64,000 bases of DNA from Turritopsis dohrnii (GCA_027922465.2 BQMF02000627.1:1-64000), one strand, 5' to 3'; positions 45,936 to 58,135 are shown, counted from the first letter of the stretch. Translations and numbers: made by a program. The notes: generated by a model not told the origin, from the sequence alone.

Positions 45936-48900
45936 TTATGGTTGTCCAAACATCAATACCAAGCTAGCTTTATGATCTGTACACTGATTCAGCCAGTTAC
46001 AATCTCTCTTGCATCGGTAGTTTTCAAACTTGGTTTTACCGATCCATGTTGTGCGCAATCCATTACCATGCCTTACAATGTGAACCAAAGTGATTCCAAA
46101 ACCATACGAAGTTGCCTTAGTCCAACCTTTTTCTCTGTATGTCTCTGCATCACATCCCTGAAAATATTAAAATTATGAATAGTTAACATAAAAACATATC
46201 AATTCAAGATCATAAGGAGCGGATCGAAGCACTTACTTTGTCTTTGATTTCATTCAAGACGGCATTTTTGATTTCTTCTTGTTTTGTTGAACTTGGAAAT
46301 GTTGCAGATTTTCTCGAATAGCAAACGAGCACGTTCTTGTTGTAATATCTCCAGACATATTGACAAAACCCTCTGAAGGAATGTACACTTCCACCAGAGA
46401 TGGCATTATATGAACTAACTGTAAAATAGTAAGTAGTATAAATGCCCTTCAGATAATTGAGCAACGTGTGACGAAAATCGTCGTTACTTTGACCACTGTA
46501 TATGACCATCATTCGTTTGATTTGACTTAATAACACCGTTGAAGTGATGGTTGTTCGTACAGCATTGCAATGTCTTGCATTAAGCTGCAAAGCGTCTTTC
46601 TGTGAAAGACCACAATCATTACATTGACCAAGATCAGTATTGACTTTAGGTGTGATTGTTTCTTTCCGTTTAGTTACCGTTCGTTCATCTAACCACCAAC
46701 CTTCCTTCACTTCATATTCTATTCCAAAATCATTTCTGCAAATATAAAGAAGGAGTTCTTAGAAAAGGAAATACGTAACTGTTTCAATGAGCAGTTTTTT
46801 ATGATATCGCTTAACTACCTGCCATAGTGCATGACACTCTTGTAGTCATATGATTGATCGTAGTACGTGTAATCACTTGTAACTCTATCAAAATTATGAG
46901 ATTTTCCTTCTTGAATATTATTGTAATTAACTGTTACGTAGTTATTTCTATCTTCTCTCTCGTGTTCATGATAAAATCCAATTGCATGCATTATCTATTA
47001 AAAAGATAGTTATCATTAAAAAATAAAATTCTGTGATCATGAAAACACTTGCGAAAGAATCATTAGCACCTCGTGGACTGCTACCATTTTATGTTCGCAA
47101 CCTTCACTGAGATAAATTATTTGTTCTCCTCCTTGTCTACCAACAGCACTGGAGCATCCATTTTTTTTCTTGTCACCTTTTTTAAATCGTATTCTGTCTG
47201 CTGCGCCGCTATTTTGAACAAACGTTATACAGGTTTTCAAGGTAAATTCACTTATCGCTTTATTGATTGCGTCTTTTGCTGCAGTTCCTGTAATTAATAA
47301 AGAGATACATTTTAGTTGAAATATTTGTTTTAATGATTTTGTATATAAAAACTTGACCCATGTGAGCTATTATCAAACGTAGTTGGTACTAGTTACTAGG
47401 TACTACTGGTACTCGTTTCAATCGGGAGATTTCAAAATTTCAAAAAACTGAACTCGGGAAATTTATCCTAAATTTCACGAAACTAAACATGTGATCACTG
47501 GTTAATCACATTAAACATTCGAAAGTTGTCAATTTCATGTGCGATCGGCTATTCGAATGTTGAAAAAAAGAAAACACAGGAAATTACAAATTATCAGCGG
47601 GAAATTACAAAACAGCGGGAAATTTCAAAATAACGCCATTGACGACGTCAGTCAAATTTCACGCAACCATGTGATTAGAATATTAATAATGCTTACCAAG
47701 ACTGGAATCCAGTACGTAAGCAATAGGCAATGACCACATCCGATTAGATTTTGTAGTTGCATCTGATGCTTGATCTTTCCTTCTATTTTCACACTTTGGA
47801 TTCTTTTTACCGTAAACCTCTGCTTCTTCACATTCATCATAGAAAATGATGTCACCGTGTGATATGTAAGCCGCAGGATCTATAAATCATACCGTTTCAT
47901 ATGCTATCTCTACTTTTGTTGTACTAATTATGCTGATTCGTAAAGTCAAAGAGCCTGGTACACAAAAAATTTAATTACTTATGAGACTTTTTCAAAACTG
48001 TTCAGCTCAACAGTTACCTGAGAGGTCTGAAATCTTTTATGGTATCAAAAGAAACATCATTATTTTGCACGCTTATTACAAGTGTTGATGTGAATTTTCT
48101 GTTTGTAGGGAAAATTGTGGAACAACTCGAATCCAGCTAATGGCTTTATTTTATTGACGCTAAAGAACATTTTACTTTCAGCTGTTACTGAGAGACACAA
48201 ACCAAACGACGATGATTAGAGCGACCCAACAATAAGGTTAAACTACAGAACAAGACTAGAATCCGAAGACTTAAACGGGAATACTTTTCAATAAAGAGAG
48301 AAAATAAGAAAGTAAACATTTTCAATTAACTTAATTAACTTAACGCTTAATAGCGTGCCCTATTAAAATCAACTACCAACTTATCATTCATTTTTTGATG
48401 GTTGAAGTTTACTTACGGTCAGGATCTTTAAGCTGTCCACCAGATTCCTTCCCTATCTTACTGTTGATGTTTGGTATGCTTGGTGAAGCAGTATCACCAC
48501 CATCATGTGTTCTTTCTGGGAACCGTTTATCAGGATCTTGACTTTTCTTGTCAAAATTGATAGTTTCATCGTGACTTTCCGCTATATTTTCGATATGTTC
48601 ATCACTCTTATGCATAGATAAAATCAAGCCTTCTTTTCCATCGCGGTAGGGTGTTTTTGAATCGCCGATACTTTTTAATTCTTTTTCATCTCCTTCTCCG
48701 TCTCCTCCTTCGTCTTTTTTGTTCATTCTGTTCATGTATTCGTAAAGGTCATGTCGTTTGTTTTTATCAGCCATTATGTCTTTCAACTCATCCAAATCTA
48801 TTTTAACTTCGTCGTCATCTGCGGTGATATCACTTAAATAGTTCGGTGGTGTGCAAGTAGTAAATGCCACCAAATATGCAAAGAAACCTATTGGATGAGC

Positions 48901-49049
48901 ATTAATATCTTAAAGTTTGACATTTAATATTAATTAAGGGAGAGAGAAAAGTTGCTAGATCAGAAGATAAATGTTACTTTTGCCTTTCTCAATTTGGTTA
49001 TTTTGTAAAGTGTAGGATAGAAAATGTACTTACAAATAGAGAATTTCAT
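45936..49049 (-). CDS. Secreted astacin-family zinc metalloprotease, seven exons
   Basis: Exons on the minus strand: 49049-49034, 48887-48417, 47879-47697, 47287-47070, 46994-46819, 46735-46237 and 46157-45936, summing to 1785 nt (594 residues and TAA). All introns are GT-AG (one weaker donor, GTGCTA at 47069). The product starts with a signal peptide (MKFSICFFAYLVAFTTC). An acidic, hydrophilic prodomain follows to about residue 200, with an HGD at 170-172 that could be the aspartate switch. The catalytic domain begins near NRMWSLPIAYVLDSS. The zinc motif HEIMHAIGFYHEHE (H295, H299, H305) is formed across the exon 4/5 junction, and the Met-turn is SVMHYG (M351). Astacins are extracellular endopeptidases that process matrix or signalling proteins. 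Residues about 412-594 form a tyrosine- and cysteine-containing tail that I do not recognise. All catalytic residues are intact. Confidence 0.88.
47940..48135 (+). repeat. Dispersed repeat copy in astacin intron 2
   Basis: Same family and orientation as 7300-7490. It explains much of the 530-base intron between astacin exons 2 and 3. Confidence 0.6.
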
Positions 49050-49739
49050 TGCACAGCTTTTCTTCTAATACAATATCTGAAGAATAAATGCCAATTCAAT
49101 TGTGTTGAATCATTTTGCAAAATTTCCTTGTCAGTAAGGCACCTTTAAAAAAATTCCTACCTTGCTTATTGTACCAAACTTTGATGTCTTCTCCGCAGGA
49201 AAATGTAAAATGCTTGTGAGAAATGCAAAGTTGACCATCTTTTATAGGCCCTTCCCTTACGACTTTTCAATTTATGCATGTCATTAAAGATGATTGAATA
49301 ATTAAGATTTAAGTATTGATAAGACATAATTTCGACAAATAAAATTAAATAAAATTAAATCAATTAAAGTGTTTTAATTTCATAAATCAGCAAAAACTTT
49401 CTTTGGTTATGATCAACTTCGGCTGCATTTTTTTACATACTGTGTGACGGCAGCTGAAACTTTGGCGCAGGGTTAATTCACACATCCAATCAGCTGTAAA
49501 AACTGACAGTATTTTAAGCGAATCTCTTTACAAACGTTTCATTTCATATGACGTCATTTGACAATCAAAGAAATGGAGTAATAAGCTATTTCTCATTCAT
49601 GACTTGAATGCTTTGCAATAAAATCTTAATTAATGGCGTCGGTTGGTGATATAGAGGCAGTAATGGACTATTAATTCAATTTGAGGTTCACTATTACAAT
49701 CATACTCTGGCTGGTGACTAATATGTTTCATTTACATAA
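49050..49739. promoter_or_regulatory. Upstream region of the astacin gene
   Basis: This 690-base AT-rich stretch lies upstream of the astacin start codon and must contain its 5' untranslated region and promoter if the first exon is correct. No TATA box or initiator can be singled out with confidence. Confidence 0.3.
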
Positions 49740-49909
49740 GTTTTCAGTGGCGGATCCAGAGGTATCTCGAAATTTGTGTAGGAGACCATTAACATAATTT
49801 GTGAATTCAAACCAATGGGATTATTTGAACGCTTTTCTTTTATGGTTAGATTGCTAACACTCTCCTACACAAATTTCGACATACCTCTAGATCCGCCACT
49901 GGTTTTCAG
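49740..49909. mobile_element. hAT-like MITE with GTTTTCAG duplication
   Basis: The termini CAGTGGCGGATCCAGAGGTA (left, from 49746) and CAGTGGCGGATCTAGAGGTA (right, inward from 49901) match almost fully for about 40 bases. GTTTTCAG occurs at 49740-49747 and 49902-49909 and overlaps the left CAG by three bases. An 8-base duplication and CAGTGGCGG ends fit hAT. It is 156 bp and non-coding. Confidence 0.8.
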
Positions 49910-50091
49910 AGTTTATTTTATGCAACTTTACGTGTGGCCATCATGTCATAATTTGGCTGTAATTATGGTGAATTTTTTTGATGATGATAATTAATAACTT
50001 ATTGAAATATCAGACCTTCTATTTGCATCGCTTTTGCAAGAAAATGGCTTTAATAAAGTAATTCTAACTGAAAGTTTCATTTCTATGCTAA

Positions 50092-50611
50092 CCCAGCGGG
50101 CACAAGACGTCTTTGAGACGTCTTATTTTAATCGTAAAATGGTCGTTTGCTTTCCAGATCATTTTGGGACGTCGTAGGGACGTCTGAAACGGGACGACGC
50201 AATTGGGATCCTTTTACGACGTTTTTGGGACGTCTCTGTGCAGATTCAATAACGATCTTCGAAACAATTATAAACTTTCAAAAGCAATCAGTCTGTATAG
50301 AATGATTTATTGTAAATGCTTTTAAACGTCTTGACAACAAGCAGCGGTGGCATAACGGTTACGAGTTCGGCTGGCACACCAGAGGTTCCAGGTTCGGGTC
50401 CGCCTGTGACCTATTACAGTTTTTGAAAGAGTAAATTTCATAATCCTGCGACGTCGTTACGATGTCGTTGGGATGTCATCGAGACGTCTCAATGAAGATG
50501 TAATTGGGACGTCTTTTGAGATTCCCACTTCGCGACCATTTTGCGACGTCTTAGGGACGTCTTGAAAAGACGTCTTTACGACGTCTTTACGACGTCTTTG
50601 TGCCCGCTGGG
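50092..50611. mobile_element. TIR element packed with GACGTC repeats
   Basis: It starts CCCAGCGGGCACAAGACGTC and ends with the inverse of CCCAGCGGGCACAAAGACGTC. Inside each end the palindrome GACGTC recurs every 10-30 bases (for example GGGACGTCGTAGGGACGTC, TTACGACGTCTTTACGACGTC). These may be subterminal binding sites for a transposase. No coding frame is present. No clear duplication flanks it, only AA on both sides. The family is not identified. Confidence 0.75.
50342..50412 (+). mobile_element. tRNA-like segment inside the GACGTC element
   Basis: It has an A-box-like AGCGGTGGCATAACGG, then CTGGCACACCAG as a short anticodon-type stem, and a B box in AGGTTCGGGTCCGCC. It lies in the middle of the 50092-50611 element. 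The anticodon loop is too short for a working tRNA, so a tRNA-derived SINE head is more likely. Confidence 0.5.
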
Positions 50612-50895
50612 AAGGAATGAATGAAAACACAGACGAACCTTCTTAATTTCTGACTTTTTAAATCTCTTTATGTACTTCCAAATATAGCTAAGGTAGACCA
50701 GTGGATTTATCTTATAATGCCCAAAGAAAGACAAGCTGTTTCAATTGCTACGATATTACGATATTATTCTATAACATGACATCTTAAGCAGTATCATTTA
50801 AACGGTGATCCTTTCCGTTCTTGGTTTTCTTTCTTGGCTTGATATTAGTCATCGAGAACTTTTAATTTCCTAACTTCAACTTCAAGAAATAAATT

Positions 50896-51204
50896 GACTG
50901 GTAGCCGTGTCGTAGAGTGCTCGCTTACTGTTCAGGAGGTCGCGGGTTCAATCCCCAACGGAGTCATGCCAGCGACATAACAGTGTGAATCACTCCTCTC
51001 TGCTTAGTACTCAGCAAGAGAGTAGGAATGATGTCTAAGGTGGCTGTGTAGTTGAGCAGTTTCTGTTGTTACATCTTCCGTAGCCCAAATGGGGGCTTTA
51101 AATGCTCTCGGACCACCTTCACCACAGTACCTTAAGAAACTGAACAGGTTATCCTGGGTAAACATGCATAAATAATAAACATGCCTAAGTAATAATAATA
51201 ATAA
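50896..51204 (+). mobile_element. tRNA-derived SINE, copy 2
   Basis: Starts GACTGGTAGCCGTGTCGTAGAG, has the B box CGCGGGTTCAATCCCC, the body string GTAGCCCAAATGGGGGCTTT and an (AAT)-rich tail. It is the same family as 25323-25632 with moderate divergence. The frame at 51004-51288 on the other strand is an artefact of the SINE body. Confidence 0.85.
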
Positions 51205-51822
51205 ACAAGATTCGCAAATATGCGAATATTTATATTTTCCCAAAGTTGCAAAACTTTTCTCGATTATTGTGTATGCATTAATAACCATAAGAAAATTGGT
51301 ATAACTACCATCAACCGGATACGCAGATAAAAATGCTGTCCATACTAATCAGGGTAGAATTCAATTTAATGCCACAAAAGAACTTACTTCGAACTTATTA
51401 TGAAATGAAGATATTTATGGTCATATGATATGGTTTCTCTTATAATTTTTGCTGAGGAGTTAAAAAGGTTATGAGTTGTGAGAAGTTATTATGGACAAAG
51501 CTTAAAATAGCAAGACCTAAATGCAACTAATATTTCCCCTTAAACAACTGAATATCAACAACTGCATCAATGTGTATAAGGTAAATTCATCTAATAAACG
51601 TATGATTTTCATTGTTGCAGAAGCTTGACATTCTTTACACAGTAATATCACGGCAAACAATGTAATTCAACAGAACACGGCGTTTCGTAACTCGTATAAC
51701 TATTTTACAACATTATACAATGAAATTTGTTTACAGGTTTACAAAAGAAGAAAAGAAAATTGTCAAACTTAATTTTAATACTACAGTCTAAGTGTTAAAA
51801 ATACTTTGGGGTAGACAGCACA
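51205..51822 (-). mobile_element. Truncated copy 2 of the TATATATTTCCCC element
   Basis: Aligns in reverse with about 22560-23190, including CAAGATTCGCAAATATGCG, AACTACCATCAACC, TTTTTGCTGAGGAGTTAAAA and AATATTTCCCCTTAAACAACTG. It ends abruptly in GGGGTAGACAGCA where the tRNA-like repeat unit begins. Confidence 0.75.
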
Positions 51823-51827
51823 AGATT

Positions 51828-52050
51828 TTATTCAATGATATCCGCACACAATGTACCTCTCCAATTGCAGCGCAAAGTTATCGGATCGAGTGGGACTCGA
51901 ACCCACGACCTCTCGCTTGCCGGGCGATTGCTCTAACCACTAAGCTACCGACCCCTTGCGATCACACTAGTTCGTAGCAGACGAGGGGAGCGTTTGTGCT
52001 CAATTGGACCTGAATGTCTACGAATCAGTGAAATTTCATTGGATAGATGC
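51828..52050 (-). repeat. tRNA-like repeat unit 1, left half, cut by the BEL/Pao insertion
   Basis: Nearly identical to 58859-59082. The second half of this unit resumes after the right LTR at 58694 with GATGCTCAGAGGCG. The unit carries a reversed tRNA-like sequence. Confidence 0.9.
51883..51954 (-). tRNA. tRNA-like sequence, alanine-type (GGC), copy 1
   Basis: Read on the minus strand it folds as a full cloverleaf: acceptor GGGTCGG/TCGATCC with a G3-U70 pair, D arm GCTTAGTGGTTAGAGC, anticodon loop CCGGCAA, and T arm GTGGGTTCGAGTCCCAC. The anticodon would be GGC (Ala), and G3-U70 is the alanine identity pair. Position 33 is C instead of the nearly invariant U, and one anticodon-stem pair is lost. 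It is embedded in a repeat, so a tRNA-derived repeat is more likely than a working gene. Confidence 0.5.
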
Positions 52051-52491
52051 TGTAATGTGAATGTTCTATATGTTTTATAACAAATAAGAATTTGATTTGT
52101 CTTCTGTCAACTTTTCAATGTCCACTTTGTTCCTTTGTCATGTTCTGTGTTATATGTAGGTAACACTCTATTGTCATTGTCAAGTTATGTTCCATTGTTT
52201 AAGTGTGAAGTCATTATGATTTTTATAATAGGTTTCATTGTCATGGTTCATTTACTTTCTTAATTAGTTATAGTAGTATCTCTGTGTCATAGTCTTGTTT
52301 CATATCAGTCAAGCTTATGTTGTGTGTATGCTGGTAAGCTCTTCTCTTCTTTGTGTATTCGTTATTGTCAATTCTTGTTTATTTATGTATCAAGTTTATT
52401 ATTGTCAACTATTGTAGTTTGAACTTCGTCAATACATGTTACAAACAACACATGACTTGCTTAAATCAGACCGTTGCGCGGTAAACCCACA
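52051..52491 (+). repeat. BEL/Pao 5' LTR
   Basis: Begins TGTAATGTGAATG and ends GTAAACCCACA. TG...CA ends and the 5-base GATGC duplication outside are as expected. It should hold the promoter and polyadenylation signal, but I could not assign a TATA box with certainty. Confidence 0.92.
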
Positions 52492-52659
52492 TTCAAACAG
52501 CAAGAAATTCAACAAAAGTCACTGTCCTACTTCATGAATAGAAGTTTGAGGATAAAAGGGCGTGTCAATTATCAAAAGTTTCACTCAACTGGGGAGATTT
52601 GTTTGGTGGAATCTGTATCAAGTCAAACGATTACTTAAACATCAACAAATTCAATCAAA

Positions 52660-54222
52660 ATGGACATCATTCAGCAGCTCAAAGTGGATGAAGCCGTCCT
52701 TGTTGAGGATATCACTGACTTCATTGATGAGAATTCTGGGGTTGATGAAAGTGATGCAAATGCGTACATAATGCGTATGGAGGAGTTCAGAACAGCTCTG
52801 AGGAGCAAGAATTATCAATTACAACATCATCTTGGTGGAGAATATAATGATCAATACAAATCAAGGTATGACAATATGATGTCTCAAATCAAAGAATACA
52901 TAAAGTCAATTAAAGATCGGAAATCAAAATCAAAGCTGCATGAAGTTGTTGCTCAAAGGGAAATGGTGAACTGTCACGAAAAGGTTATGGCATTTCAGAT
53001 GACTGAAATAAAAGCTATGATTACGGAATTGGAGACCAGCTTCAGTAAAGATGTTACTCTTATAGCAGATAAAGAAATAATCAAATGGAATGAGCAGTTA
53101 CCAACAGATTTAAAGACAATGCAGAAAGTTGGAGAGAAGTATCAAGAAGTATTAAAGGTTCCAGTCACAAGTAATGATTTGAATAAGCAAGTGGATGAAC
53201 TTGGAATACGGTATGAGAGTCTTACTTCTCTGAAGTCCATGTTTGTCTCATCCTTAAGATCAGAAGTGTCAAAAAGAGAATTAAGTAAACAAGAACTTTT
53301 GAATGAAAGTCGTCTGAATATTAAACTTTGCAAGTTCTCTGGATACGATTGTTCCCTCGACATTTATACATTTCAATCAGAATTTGAGAAGTTACACCTA
53401 CGAACCACCCCGAAACGTGTTTTACCAGATCTGTTAATCAATAATTATCTTACTGAGCCTGCTATATCTTTAGTAAAGGGTGTAGTTGACATTGACGAGA
53501 TTTGGAGACGATTGAAAGCAACATATGGTAATACAAAAATCCTATTGTCAAGGAAATTACAATACGTAGACAAATTGGAATCCTTGGGAAAGATGAAAGA
53601 TCCAGAAAAATTGGTTGCAGGAATTAGTCGAATCATTAATGTCATGAAAGATCTGTTACTGCTAGCGAAGAAGCACAGAATTGAAAAACAACTGTTCTAT
53701 AGCGATGCTATGGAAAGAATCTATAGATTGATGGGAAATGATCGAGTCACAAAATGGTTTGAACAGTTATGTGATCACGAACCAACCGAGCAGCTTTTAT
53801 GGTGTAAGCTTATAGCATATCTTGAAAAGGAAATTAAAGTTAATCAACAAAGAATTCATCTTCAAGTACCAAAATTTGCTGATGGTAGCAAACCTGATGA
53901 TGGCAACAAAGAAAGAAGTAACAGAAGGTACAATCACTCATATTATTCTGATTCCTTTCCTAGAGATTCTGTATCAAGTAATGGACCTTTATTATGTTCT
54001 TTGTGTGGTGGTGAAGAATCACAAAGTAATCATGTCTCAACAGTTGGGCCAAGAGGCTCAAAGATGATCCAATATTTTACCTGTCAATCATTTGTTAGTA
54101 AGACCCCTGCCCAGAGATTTTCAATTCTTCGAAACAAGGGATACTGCGTACAGTGTCTTTTTCCAGGTGCTGATGGGAGCAAGGGAAGACATAAAGAAGG
54201 ACAAGGAAGGAAGAATTCCTGA
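52660..54222 (+). pseudogene. BEL/Pao gag-like polyprotein section
   Basis: 520 codons from ATG 52660. The first half is helical and charged. KLCKFSGYDCSLDIYTFQSE at about residue 227 is the DUF1759-type gag core of BEL/Pao. Near the C-terminus a CSLCGG...H...C pattern followed by GYCVQCLFPGA corresponds to the zinc-knuckle region. The frame runs into a stop at 54220 after GRHKEGQGRKNS. In relatives the protein would continue through a further cysteine/histidine motif into the protease, so a deletion and frameshift occurred here. Gag would assemble the particle in the cytoplasm. Confidence 0.85.
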
Positions 54223-54260
54223 CAAAGAAACATGTTCTAGTATGCGAAGAGCATAAAGAT

Positions 54261-55586
54261 ATGGAAGAAAATCTTGCTGTACTGGAGAAATTCAAAAGCA
54301 GATGTATATCACGAAATGCAGATCTTCCAGATTTCAGTAGAAATGTTCGATTATCATTTCACAGTAACAGTACACCATGTCAAGTTCAACGATCAATTCA
54401 ACCTTCTGAATCAGATGTTATTACAGATAATGGTATCTACTTACTACAATCAATTAAAGTCGATGGTCAAATCTTCAATATCTTTTATGACAATGGTTGC
54501 AGTGATTGCGTTATCACCCACAATGCAGTTAATAGACTGAATGCCCGTGCAGTAAATGAATATGCTGGGGTTATCAAAGTAGGGGGAGTAGGCGATATCG
54601 TAGCGAAGTCAAATTATGGATTATATCAAATCAAATTACCACTATCTGATCAGAAAACAGCTATCTTATCGGCAATCTGTCTAGACAAGATTGCGGCACC
54701 ATTTCCAATATATCCATTGCAGGAAGTCGAGAAAGATATTCATAAAGCTGCAGGTCCTGAGAGAAGTAAATTACCAAGATTGCCCAAAACTGTTGGAGGT
54801 GATATTGACATCTTGATTGGTATAAAGTATCTCAGATATTATCCTAAACAGGTCTTTCAATTACCTTCTGGATTAGCAATATATCAATCCATGTTTTGTA
54901 GTACAGATGGAACAACTGGTGTTGTTGGAGGACCACATCAAGTCTTTACAGCTATCCATAATCAATCAAACGAAATGTTTTTCACAAATTATCTTTCAAA
55001 TCGAAATGAAATCAGTCGCTTCAGTCTACCTGTGCTGGGCTACAAAAGTCATGTCTATGGCGATATTGATTTTGACACTCCATTCAGCGATACTGATTCT
55101 GGTGGATACCTACTAAGAGCACAGAAGTCCTTTGATCAAGTGGAAGAGATAGAAAGCGAGATATCATATCGTTGTGTAGCGTGCAGAGAATGTAAAGATT
55201 GTAAGAATCATATGCAGATTGAGGCTGTAAGCATCAAAGAGGAAGCAGAACAGTCCATCATAGATGCATCCATCAAAATCGATCTTGAAAGCTGCATCAC
55301 ATATGCTACTCTTCCATTTATTCAAAACCCGTTAACAAGATTAGCCCCAAATAAATCTATGGCAATGAAAATATACAACCAGCAACTTAGAAAGCTTAAT
55401 AACCCTATCAATCAGAAAGACAAATTTGACATCCTGGAATCAGAATCTAAAATGCAAGCACTTGGATTTGTGGATTATGTACGAAATCTTCCACAGGAAA
55501 TTCAAGAACGACTGAAGCAGCACCAGATCCAGAATTACATACCTTGGAGGGCTGTCTGGAAACCCAGCTCGATCAGTACACCTTGA
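54261..55586 (+). pseudogene. BEL/Pao protease and start of reverse transcriptase
   Basis: 441 codons in a different frame from gag. Reading continues upstream of the ATG with a LTKKHVLVCEEHKD-type segment at about 54216-54260. The protease active site is IFYDNGCSDCVITH, with DNG where most aspartic proteases have DSG or DTG. The C-terminal part has LGFVDYVRNLPQEIQ and IPWRAVWKPSSISTP, the start of the BEL/Pao reverse-transcriptase domain. The frame then ends and the catalytic palm segment that should follow is missing. Confidence 0.85.
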
Positions 55587-56143
55587 AATGGCATAAAAAA
55601 GAAGACTTGCTTTCACTCAACGTATGTGATTTAAACTTCTCCAAGAAACGAAGAGGAAAGAAACGAGATGACGCAGTTAATATCATTCCGTCAAGATTAA
55701 CAAGACGCCACTGCATATCCAGAGTCGCTGAAATATTTGATCTCACTGGTAAGGTCACTCCGATTACAGCATCCATGAAGTTAGACCTTCAAGAACTGGT
55801 TCATCGTAACTTGCAGTGGGATGACGTGATCCCAGATGATCTTCGTGCAATTTGGATATGAAACTTCGAAATGATAAATGAGATAAACAGTATTCAATAT
55901 CGTCGAGCTATCGTTCCCGAAGATGCTGTTAGCCTTGAAATAGATACAATCGATACTGCAGACGCAAGCCAGTCACTTGCTTGTGTTGCTATTTATGCAA
56001 GAATTAAAAGAAGGAATGGAGAGTATTCATGTCAGTTAGTTCTATCAAGATCAAGAATCATCCCTTCTAACATGTCACAGCCGCGAGCAGAGTTATATGC
56101 AGCATTGCTGAACGCACATACTGGTGAGGTTGTACGACGCTGA
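55587..56143 (+). pseudogene. BEL/Pao reverse transcriptase C-terminal remnant and RNase H
   Basis: In a new frame the segment starts TLKWHKKEDLLSLNV, passes LTRRHCISRVAEIFDLTGKV (the thumb/connection part of Pao polymerases) and continues into SQSLACVAIYARIKRR, as in Pao RNase H. Stops interrupt it at 55859-55861 and 56141-56143 but the frame is kept on both sides. The catalytic YVDD region and several hundred residues are absent between this and the previous section. Confidence 0.8.
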
Positions 56144-58135
56144 TTCAGTAAATGGCACAAATCATCGATAAAGTTAAGTGATAGTCAAGTTGCACTCCAC
56201 TGGATAATCAACGAAGAGAGACCGTTGAAACAATGGGTCAGAAATAGAGTAATCGAAATTCGAAGGTTTACGAATCCTGAGCAATGGTTCTATGTGCATT
56301 CGAAAGATATGATAGCCGACCTTGGAACTCGTAGAGGTGCTAATGTTGCAGACGTCAATCAATCATCAATATGGGTTAATGGGTTTGATTGGATGAGACA
56401 AGATTTATCTAATTTCCCAATCGTCAGAATCACAGACCTAAAAGTCAGTGAGAAAGAGTTGCATGAAGTACGTAAAGAGATTCCTCTCAATAAAGTTGAA
56501 ATCTTTACATCTATTATCAAAGAGGATTCTAAAAGCAGCATCAAGAAGAGATATGAATTATCCAAGTATCTTGTGGATCCAAACAAACACAGTTTCAGTA
56601 AAGTATGTAGAATCATGGGTTATGTTTTGAAGTTTATCAGATCTTTTAAGAAAAAGTCATCTATCGCTTCAAGCGCATCATTGAGTACCACACTCTCAGA
56701 AATCGACATTAAAGATGGTGAACGATATTTCTTCAAGAAATGTACACTTGAAATTCAACATTTTCTACCCAAAAAGAAATATGAAAGAATCTCGGAGATA
56801 AAAGATGGTACCCTTGTCTACACTGGCAGAATTTTACCGTCAGAAAATATATCTGTTGCAGGAAAATTCACAGCAGCTATGAAAGATCTAGCATCAACAA
56901 CATTCTGTGTCCCGCTTGTCGATAAGGATTCACCGGTTGCTTTCAGCATAGTCAACGATGTGCACTGGAATGATCCTGTTGCCCGTCACTCTGGCATTGA
57001 GACAACATTGAGATATGTACTCAAAAGAGCTTTCATTATAGAAGGAAGATCAATTGTTAAGATGGTAAGAAAGTCATGTCAAAGATGTCGATATCTCATA
57101 AAGAAGACCATAGATGTAGCTATGGGTCCAGTTTCTCAATATAATCTTAAAGTCGCACCAGCATTTTACATCTCGCAAGTGGACTTATCTGGACCATATA
57201 AAGCTTATTCATCACATCAGAAACGCACCACCATCAAGATATGGCTTGTAGTCTTTTGCTGTTGCACTACATCAGCTACCTGTATAAAGATCATGGATGA
57301 GTACAGCACTCCTGCTTTTATCCAAGCTTTTGTCAGATTTGCATGTGACAATGGTTATCCAAAACGATTACTTTGCGATGAGGGTAGCCAGTTGGTTAAG
57401 GCTTGTAAGGAAATGCAATTGTCCTTCAAAGATATTAACAATCAACTTCATGTTAATACAAATGTTCAGTTTAGCTTATGTCCTGTTGGAGGGCACAATA
57501 TGCACGGTAAAGTAGAAAGACGAATCAAGCATGTAAACGAATCGTTGAAAAAAACTGTGTCAAACGAAAGATTATCCTTGCTCCAGTGGGAAACAGTGGT
57601 GGCTCAGATCGCTAATGCCATTAATGATATGCCACTTGCTTTGGGAAATGTTACGTCGGATTTCGAAATGATGGATCTACTCACTCCAAATCGATTGAAA
57701 TATGGTAAAAACAATGATAGAAGTCCTGTTGGAAGTATGTTGATTGTTGAAAATCCACAGAAGATTCTGAGAGAAAATGAGCGTATATACGTCAGTTGGT
57801 TTGAAAATTGGTTACAAACACACGTTCCTAAAATGATGCATCAAAATAAATGGTTTAGTTCCGATGAAGAAGTGAAGAAAGGGGATGTCATACTTTTTCT
57901 CAAGCAAGACAGTTCGATTGCTAAAACGTATCAATATGGCATGATTGAAGCTGTTGAAATTAGTTCCGATGGTTTGATAAGAAAGGCGAAGATAAAATTT
58001 CGAAATCATAATGAAGAAAAATTTCGGTATACGAGTCGATCCATTCGTTCGATAGTCATGATCAAGCCTGCTGACGAAATCGATATTACATCAGAACTTG
58101 GACGGATTGCGAATTTGGTGGACGAGCGAATTTAA
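56144..58135 (+). pseudogene. BEL/Pao RNase H end and integrase
   Basis: A long open section (636 codons from the ATG at 56225) in the same frame as the preceding remnant. It includes WFYVHSKDMIADLGTRRG (end of RNase H) and a zinc-binding-type HSGIETTLRYVLKRAF...CQRC segment. The integrase core has D in SQVDLSGPYKAY, D in LLCDEGSQLV and E in HGKVERRIKHV. The C-terminal part has a DUF5641-like EVKKGDVILFLKQDSS...GMIEAVE block. The integrase motifs look intact. It inserts the element cDNA into the genome, but without the polymerase this copy could not make cDNA itself. Confidence 0.88.

Noticed and set aside
46210..46236. Stop codon shortly after astacin exon 6 as the end of the protein
   Set aside because: A GTAAGT donor at 46236 and an acceptor at 46158 join a further cysteine-containing frame in phase 0, so the unspliced stop is intronic.
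47652..47855. 67-codon minus-strand frame
   Set aside because: It is an out-of-frame shadow of astacin exon 3, whose correct frame continues the protein from the flanking exons.
50092..50611. Regularly spaced GACGTC motifs resembling a CRISPR-like array
   Set aside because: The repeats are 6-10 bases, unevenly spaced, occur in both ends of a TIR element, and the context is animal DNA.
53142..54295. Antisense frames within the BEL/Pao gag region
   Set aside because: Shadows of the gag frame; no motifs.
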